From the NCBI GenBank assembly GCA_945882475.1, contig CAMCWJ010000085.1:1-9965 (forward strand): a stretch of DNA of 9,965 nucleotides, in the 5' to 3' direction. Under the pieces are notes generated by a model. That model was given only the letters and a program-made list of their open reading frames with translations. It was not told the DNA's origin and made no database searches. Position numbers and translations under genes: made by a program. The stretch comes from Bifidobacterium breve. Its GTDB lineage: Bacteria > Actinomycetota > Actinomycetes > Mycobacteriales > Mycobacteriaceae. Below are positions 6,715 through 9,965 of this stretch, in pieces. The stretch's first letter is position 1. Every line of letters begins with the position of its first letter.

Positions 6715-7191
6715 ATGACTCCAGACCCCGGAACAGGCAACTTCGCCGAGCAGGAACGTGCGCGCCTGGAGGGGGAGTTGGCCGACCTGTGCCGGCGCCG
6801 CGACGAGATGCGCGCGGAGTTGCAGAACGACGCCGAGACCGTCGGTGACCGGGGTGACGCCGCCGATGCACTGCTGCGCGCCGAGGACCTCGGCGGGATC
6901 GAGGAGCAGATCGGCCGGCTCACCTGGCTGCTGGCCGGCGGTACTGCGGCCGTCGAGGGGCAGTTGCCCAACGGAACCGAGGTGACCCTCCGTTTCCCCG
7001 GCGACGAGCCGGTCCGGATGCGGGTGGTGCACTTCATCGAGGAGACCCCGGCCGGTGCCGAGGACTCCACCCTGACCTCGGACAGCCCGCTGGGGCTGGC
7101 GCTGTTCGGCCGTCAGGCCGGCGAGACCATCACTTACCGCACGCCGCGTGGCGACCAGCAGGTCACTCTGCTGGGGATCGAGTTTCCCTAA
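6715..7191 (+). CDS. GreA/GreB-family RNA polymerase secondary-channel factor (Rv3788-like)
   Basis: A 158-residue protein with the Gre-factor layout: an N-terminal antiparallel coiled coil (about residues 10-70, rich in R, E and L) and a C-terminal FKBP-like domain (about 78-158) with the strands NGTEVTLRFPGDEPVRMRVV, SPLGLALFG and GETITYRTPRGDQQVTLLGI. The coiled-coil tip reads GDRGDAADA with Asp48 and Asp51. These align with the two tip acids that position the catalytic metal in GreA (Asp41 and Glu44 in E. coli). Recalled M. tuberculosis Rv3788 has the same DHGDAAEA-type tip and C-terminal strands, so this is likely its homologue rather than the housekeeping greA. Rv3788 is described as a Gre-like factor that binds RNA polymerase and inhibits transcription rather than stimulating cleavage; the same role here is inference. 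The ATG at 6715 is favoured by TACTTT 7 nt upstream; an in-frame TTG at 6706 is less likely. The quinone oxidoreductase gene follows with no gap. Confidence 0.85.
   Translation: MTPDPGTGNFAEQERARLEGELADLCRRRDEMRAELQNDAETVGDRGDAADALLRAEDLGGIEEQIGRLTWLLAGGTAAVEGQLPNGTEVTLRFPGDEPVRMRVVHFIEETPAGAEDSTLTSDSPLGLALFGRQAGETITYRTPRGDQQVTLLGIEFP
6719..6722 (-). promoter_or_regulatory. Shine-Dalgarno GGAG supporting the permease start at 6712
   Basis: The minus strand reads GGAG, 6 nt before ATG at 6712. It lies within codons 2-3 of the oppositely oriented GreA-like gene, so the permease mRNA must begin inside, and antisense to, that gene if this start is used. Confidence 0.5.
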
Positions 7192-8166
7192 ATGCGCGCG
7201 ATTCGGGTCGCCGCATTGGGTGGGCCATCCGCGGTGGAACTGACCGAGGTCGACGAACCCGAGGGCGGCGGCGGGATCGTCGTCGACGTGCACGCCGCCG
7301 GGGTGGCGTTCCCCGACGCGCTGCTGACCCGCGGGCTCTATCAGTACCGCCCCGAACTGCCGTTCACCCTCGGCGCCGAACTCGCCGGTGTGGTGCGCTC
7401 GGCCCCGCCGGGCGCGCCGGTGCGCGCCGGCGACCGGGTGGCCGGACTGACCATGATCACCGGTGCGATGGCCGAGACCGTGGTGCTGGACGCCGAACGG
7501 GTGTTCCCGCTGCCGGACAACGTGAGCTTCGAGGCAGGCGCAGGCCTGCTGTTCAACGACCTGACAGTGTATTTCGCGCTCACCGTCCGAGGCCGCCTCG
7601 CCGCCGGGGAGACGGTGCTGGTGCACGGCGCGGCCGGCGGTATCGGCACCTCCACCGTTCGACTGGCCCCCGCACTCGGTGCGGGCCGGGTGATCGCGGT
7701 GGTCAGCACCGAGGACAAGAGGGATGTCGCCATCGCGGCCGGGGCCGACGACGTCGTGCTCGCCGACGGGTTCAAGGACGCCGTGGCGGAACTGACCGCG
7801 GGTAAGGGCGTCGACATCGTGATGGACCCGGTCGGCGGCGACCGGTTCACCGACTCGCTGCGTTCACTGGCGCCCGGCGGCCGTCTGCTCGTGGTCGGGT
7901 TCACCGGCGGCGAGATCCCCACCGTTAAGGTCAACCGGTTGCTGCTCAACAACGTCGACGTGGTCGGAGTCGGTTGGGGCGCGTGGACTCTTGGTCATCC
8001 GGGTGCGCTCGCCGAACAGTGGGCCGGACTGGCTGCCCTGCTGACGTCGGGCAAGCTGGCCGCACCGCAACCGCAGGTGTTCCCCTTCGATCGGGCCGCC
8101 GAGGCGGTCGCGTCACTGGAAGAGCGGACCGCGCGAGGCAAGGTCGTGCTGCGCGTCCGCGACTGA
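7192..8166 (+). CDS. Zinc-independent MDR family NADPH:quinone oxidoreductase-like protein
   Basis: A 324-residue medium-chain dehydrogenase/reductase, normal length for the quinone oxidoreductase branch. The N-terminal GroES-like catalytic domain covers about 1-120, with HAAGVAFPDALLTRG at 34-48, TLGAELAG (59-66) in place of the zinc-alcohol-dehydrogenase GHE motif, and AGDRVAG (79-85). The Rossmann domain starts at LVHGAAGGIG (143-152) and continues with a VIAVVSTEDK segment and a DPVGGD motif (212-217). The cysteine ligands for catalytic and structural zinc are absent, so it is expected to reduce quinones or enoyl/enone compounds with NADPH. Pro160 (RLAPALGA) stands where most relatives have lysine (LAKALGA), a possible local difference. 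ATG at 7192 directly follows the TAA of the GreA-like gene (7189-7191), implying reinitiation-type coupling; no strong Shine-Dalgarno is visible. The substrate is unknown. Confidence 0.9.
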   Translation: MRAIRVAALGGPSAVELTEVDEPEGGGGIVVDVHAAGVAFPDALLTRGLYQYRPELPFTLGAELAGVVRSAPPGAPVRAGDRVAGLTMITGAMAETVVLDAERVFPLPDNVSFEAGAGLLFNDLTVYFALTVRGRLAAGETVLVHGAAGGIGTSTVRLAPALGAGRVIAVVSTEDKRDVAIAAGADDVVLADGFKDAVAELTAGKGVDIVMDPVGGDRFTDSLRSLAPGGRLLVVGFTGGEIPTVKVNRLLLNNVDVVGVGWGAWTLGHPGALAEQWAGLAALLTSGKLAAPQPQVFPFDRAAEAVASLEERTARGKVVLRVRD

Positions 8167-8264
8167 GGCGCGGGTGAGCACGTCCTGGGATCCCGCCGCC
8201 CGCCAACGGGGTACCCGTCGCGATCCGACCTAGCGTGTCGGGGGGCCGGTCTACGGTGGTCGCG
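8167..8264. other. 98-bp intergenic spacer upstream of recC
   Basis: This is the longest spacer in the window. It contains short palindromes (GGGATCCC at 8187-8194; ACGGG-GTA-CCCGT at 8206-8218, a 5-bp stem with a 3-nt loop) with no T-run after them, so no convincing intrinsic terminator. The recC promoter candidate is at its right end. No small gene is apparent. Confidence 0.5.
8252..8257 (+). promoter_or_regulatory. Candidate -10 element (TACGGT) for leaderless recC mRNA
   Basis: TACGGT ends 7 nt before ATG at 8265, the same spacing as upstream of the GreA-like and HugZ-like genes. There is no Shine-Dalgarno before the ATG (the upstream bases are GGTGGTCGCG), consistent with a leaderless message. 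No obvious -35. Confidence 0.45.
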
Positions 8265-9965
8265 ATGGCATTGCATATTCACCGCGCGGAGCGCACCGAC
8301 ATCCTCGTCGATGGTCTGGGCGCCCTGTTGGCCGCACCTACGCCTGATCCGTTCGCCTCCGAACTCGTGATGGTGCCTGCCCGCGGGGTGGAACGCTGGC
8401 TCAGTCAGCGCCTGTCTCATCTCCTCGGCCGCGGCGACGGTGCCGACGGCGTGTGTGCCGGAGTGCAGTTCCGGTCGCCCGCCTCGCTGATCGCCGAGAT
8501 CACCGGCACCCGCGAGGAGGATCCCTGGTCGCCCGATGCCATGACATGGCCACTGCTCGGGGTCATCGACTCCACCGTGGATGAACCGTGGTGCCGCACC
8601 CTGGCCACCCACCTCGGTCACTTCAACACCGGTGACGAGAAGGAGTTGCGTCAGGGCCGGCGCTACGCCGTGGCCCGGCGGGTGGCCGGACTCTTCGCCT
8701 CCTACGCCCGGCAACGCCCACAACTCCTCGCCGACTGGCTCGCCGGCGACACCGGCGACCTCGCCACCGACCTGGACTGGCAGCCACAACTGTGGTGCCG
8801 ACTCGTCGAGGCGATGGCGATCGACCCACCGCATGTCCGGCACGCAACAACCGTTGCCCGGCTGCGTCAATCGGCAGGCGACCTGCCGGCCAGGATGTCG
8901 CTGTTCGGCTACACCCGACTGGCCGCCACCGACATCGAGTTGCTCGACGCCGTCTCCGCCCATCACGACCTGCACCTGTGGCTGCCGCACCCCAGTCCGC
9001 AGATGTGGACGACGCTGGCCGAACTGCGCGGAGTGATCGCCCGACGTGCCGACCAGAGCCACCGTCTGCTCAGCCACCCACTGCTCGCCACCTTCGGCCG
9101 TGACCTTCGTGAACTGCAGCGCAGCCTGCCGGTTTTGTCGGCCACCGATGAGTTCATCGCCGGCGGTAACGCCCCGGATACCCTGCTGGGCTGGCTGCAG
9201 TCCGACATTGCCGCCGATTCCGTTCGCGCGCAGGGCCGTTCATTGGCTGCCGATGACCGCTCGGTGCAGGTCCACAGCTGTCACGGCCCGGCGCGCCAGG
9301 TCGACGTACTGCGTGAGGTGCTCCTCGGTCTGCTCGCCGACGATGAGACCCTGGAGCCGCGCGACATTCTGGTGATGTGCCCCGAAATCGAGACCTACGC
9401 ACCATTGATCGTCGCCGGATTCGGCCTCGGTGAGGTGGTCCCCGGCGCGCATCCCGCCCATCAGCTGCGGGTTCGGCTGGCCGACCGCTCGCTGGTCCAA
9501 ACCAATCCACTGCTCGGTGTCCTCACCCAGTTGCTCGGCCTGGCCGGCAGCCGGGTGAGCGCCACCGAGGTGCTCAACCTCGCCCACGCCGAGCCGGTGC
9601 GGGCCCGTTTCGGATTCACCGACGACGACCTCGAGGACATCACCGGCTGGGTCCGCGAGGCGAACATCCGGTGGGGCTTCGACCAGGAGCACCGACAGCC
9701 CTACGGCGTCGACTTCGTCCACAACACCTGGCGGTTCGGTCTGGATCGGATCCTGGCCGGGGTGGCGTTGTCCGACGACTCGCAGACCTGGATCGACACC
9801 ACACTGCCGCTGGATGACGTGGGCAGCGACCGCATCGAACTGGCCGGCCGCCTCTCTGAATTCTGCGATCGGCTGCGCCGGGTCGTCGATTCGCTCAGCG
9901 GAACCCGCCCGCTGTCCGAGTGGCTCGCCGCCCTCGTCGAGGGCATCCGGCTGATCACCCGGGTC
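8265..9965 (+). CDS. recC: RecBCD enzyme subunit RecC, N-terminal half (3' end outside window)
   Basis: The frame is open from ATG at 8265 to the right edge (567 codons, no stop), about half of the usual ~1100 residues. RecC is the scaffold subunit of the RecBCD helicase-nuclease; in E. coli it recognises Chi and splits the DNA duplex at the pin. The N-terminal motif VPARGVERWLSQRL (37-50) sits where active SF1 helicases carry a Walker A loop; here the P-loop is missing, as in other RecC proteins. Further family features are FRSPASLIAEITG (69-81), RYAVARRVAGLFASYA (133-148), LFGYTRLA (213-220), HDLHLWLPHP (234-243), the VHSCHGPARQVDVLREVLL stretch (336-354), and the WVREANIRWGFD and NTWRFGLDRIL segments (462-473, 487-497). 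The sequence is strikingly close to what I recall of M. tuberculosis RecC (Rv0631c). In mycobacteria recB and recD usually follow, so they are expected to the right. The ATG gives an N-terminus (MALHIHRAER) matching the family. Confidence 0.93.
   Translation, partial: MALHIHRAERTDILVDGLGALLAAPTPDPFASELVMVPARGVERWLSQRLSHLLGRGDGADGVCAGVQFRSPASLIAEITGTREEDPWSPDAMTWPLLGVIDSTVDEPWCRTLATHLGHFNTGDEKELRQGRRYAVARRVAGLFASYARQRPQLLADWLAGDTGDLATDLDWQPQLWCRLVEAMAIDPPHVRHATTVARLRQSAGDLPARMSLFGYTRLAATDIELLDAVSAHHDLHLWLPHPSPQMWTTLAELRGVIARRADQSHRLLSHPLLATFGRDLRELQRSLPVLSATDEFIAGGNAPDTLLGWLQSDIAADSVRAQGRSLAADDRSVQVHSCHGPARQVDVLREVLLGLLADDETLEPRDILVMCPEIETYAPLIVAGFGLGEVVPGAHPAHQLRVRLADRSLVQTNPLLGVLTQLLGLAGSRVSATEVLNLAHAEPVRARFGFTDDDLEDITGWVREANIRWGFDQEHRQPYGVDFVHNTWRFGLDRILAGVALSDDSQTWIDTTLPLDDVGSDRIELAGRLSEFCDRLRRVVDSLSGTRPLSEWLAALVEGIRLITRV

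Noticed and set aside
5904..7070. 388-codon minus-strand frame overlapping the permease in another frame
   Set aside because: Low-complexity shadow of the permease and GreA-like genes; the permease frame contains the membrane helices and SLC13 signatures.
6685..7626. 313-codon minus-strand frame across the GreA-like and quinone oxidoreductase genes
   Set aside because: It spans two convincing plus-strand genes and has no recognisable motif; His/Gln/Gly/Val-rich shadow sequence.
8206..8218. ACGGG-GTA-CCCGT hairpin as a terminator after the quinone oxidoreductase gene
   Set aside because: A 5-bp stem with a 3-nt loop and no T-tract; too weak for an intrinsic terminator.
7995..9077. 360-codon minus-strand frame covering the end of the MDR gene and the start of recC
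   Set aside because: The plus strand has a strong RecC match through the same bases, and the minus frame shows no domain or ribosome-binding site.
1..9965. Search for CRISPR arrays, tRNAs, insertion-sequence ends, toxin-antitoxin pairs or phage genes
   Set aside because: No direct-repeat arrays, tRNA-like cloverleaf, transposase motif or typical toxin/antitoxin sequence was seen by eye on either strand.

Overview
The window is GC-rich DNA with tightly packed genes on both strands, short gaps, and frequent GTG starts. It most likely comes from an actinobacterium of the Mycobacteriaceae (Mycobacterium or Mycolicibacterium). The support is a mycofactocin-type short-chain dehydrogenase, a luciferase-like F420-type oxidoreductase, a FadD-type acyl-CoA synthetase, a protein resembling M. 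tuberculosis Rv3788, and a RecC that looks mycobacterial. No tRNA, rRNA, CRISPR array, insertion sequence or phage gene was seen. The assignments rest on reading motifs and on remembered family sequences; no database search was run.

Layout, left to right. Positions 1-1263 (+) hold the end of a flavin-dependent monooxygenase-like gene, then a mycofactocin-coupled SDR whose start overlaps it (ATGA). Positions 1260-2933 (-) hold an acyl-CoA synthetase convergent with the SDR, the stop codons sharing TTAG. A 65-bp divergent spacer with an 8-bp inverted repeat separates it from a luciferase-like oxidoreductase at 2999-3928 (+). That gene runs tail-to-tail, with an 11-bp overlap, into a leftward operon read in the order SLC13-type permease (6712-5021), HugZ/DUF2470 protein (5004-4183) and a 76-residue protein of unknown function (4148-3918). 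Rightward from 6715 are a GreA/GreB-like RNA polymerase secondary-channel factor and, abutting it, a zinc-independent quinone oxidoreductase-type MDR enzyme (7192-8166). After a 98-bp gap, recC begins at 8265 and runs off the right edge after 567 codons.

How the parts fit. The left third (monooxygenase, mycofactocin SDR, acyl-CoA synthetase, luciferase-like enzyme) looks like a catabolic neighbourhood that oxidises a hydrophobic ketone, alcohol or acid and activates the product to a CoA ester; the substrate cannot be read from the sequence. The middle operon links a permease to a flavin/heme split-barrel protein. The right part is a transcription factor, an oxidoreductase and a DNA-repair subunit.

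The most noteworthy regulatory signal is that three genes (HugZ-like, GreA-like, recC) have a TANNNT hexamer exactly 7 nt before the start codon, the geometry expected for leaderless mRNAs, which are common in mycobacteria. I found no convincing new defence system or mobile system here; the findings are modest and mostly regulatory or contextual.
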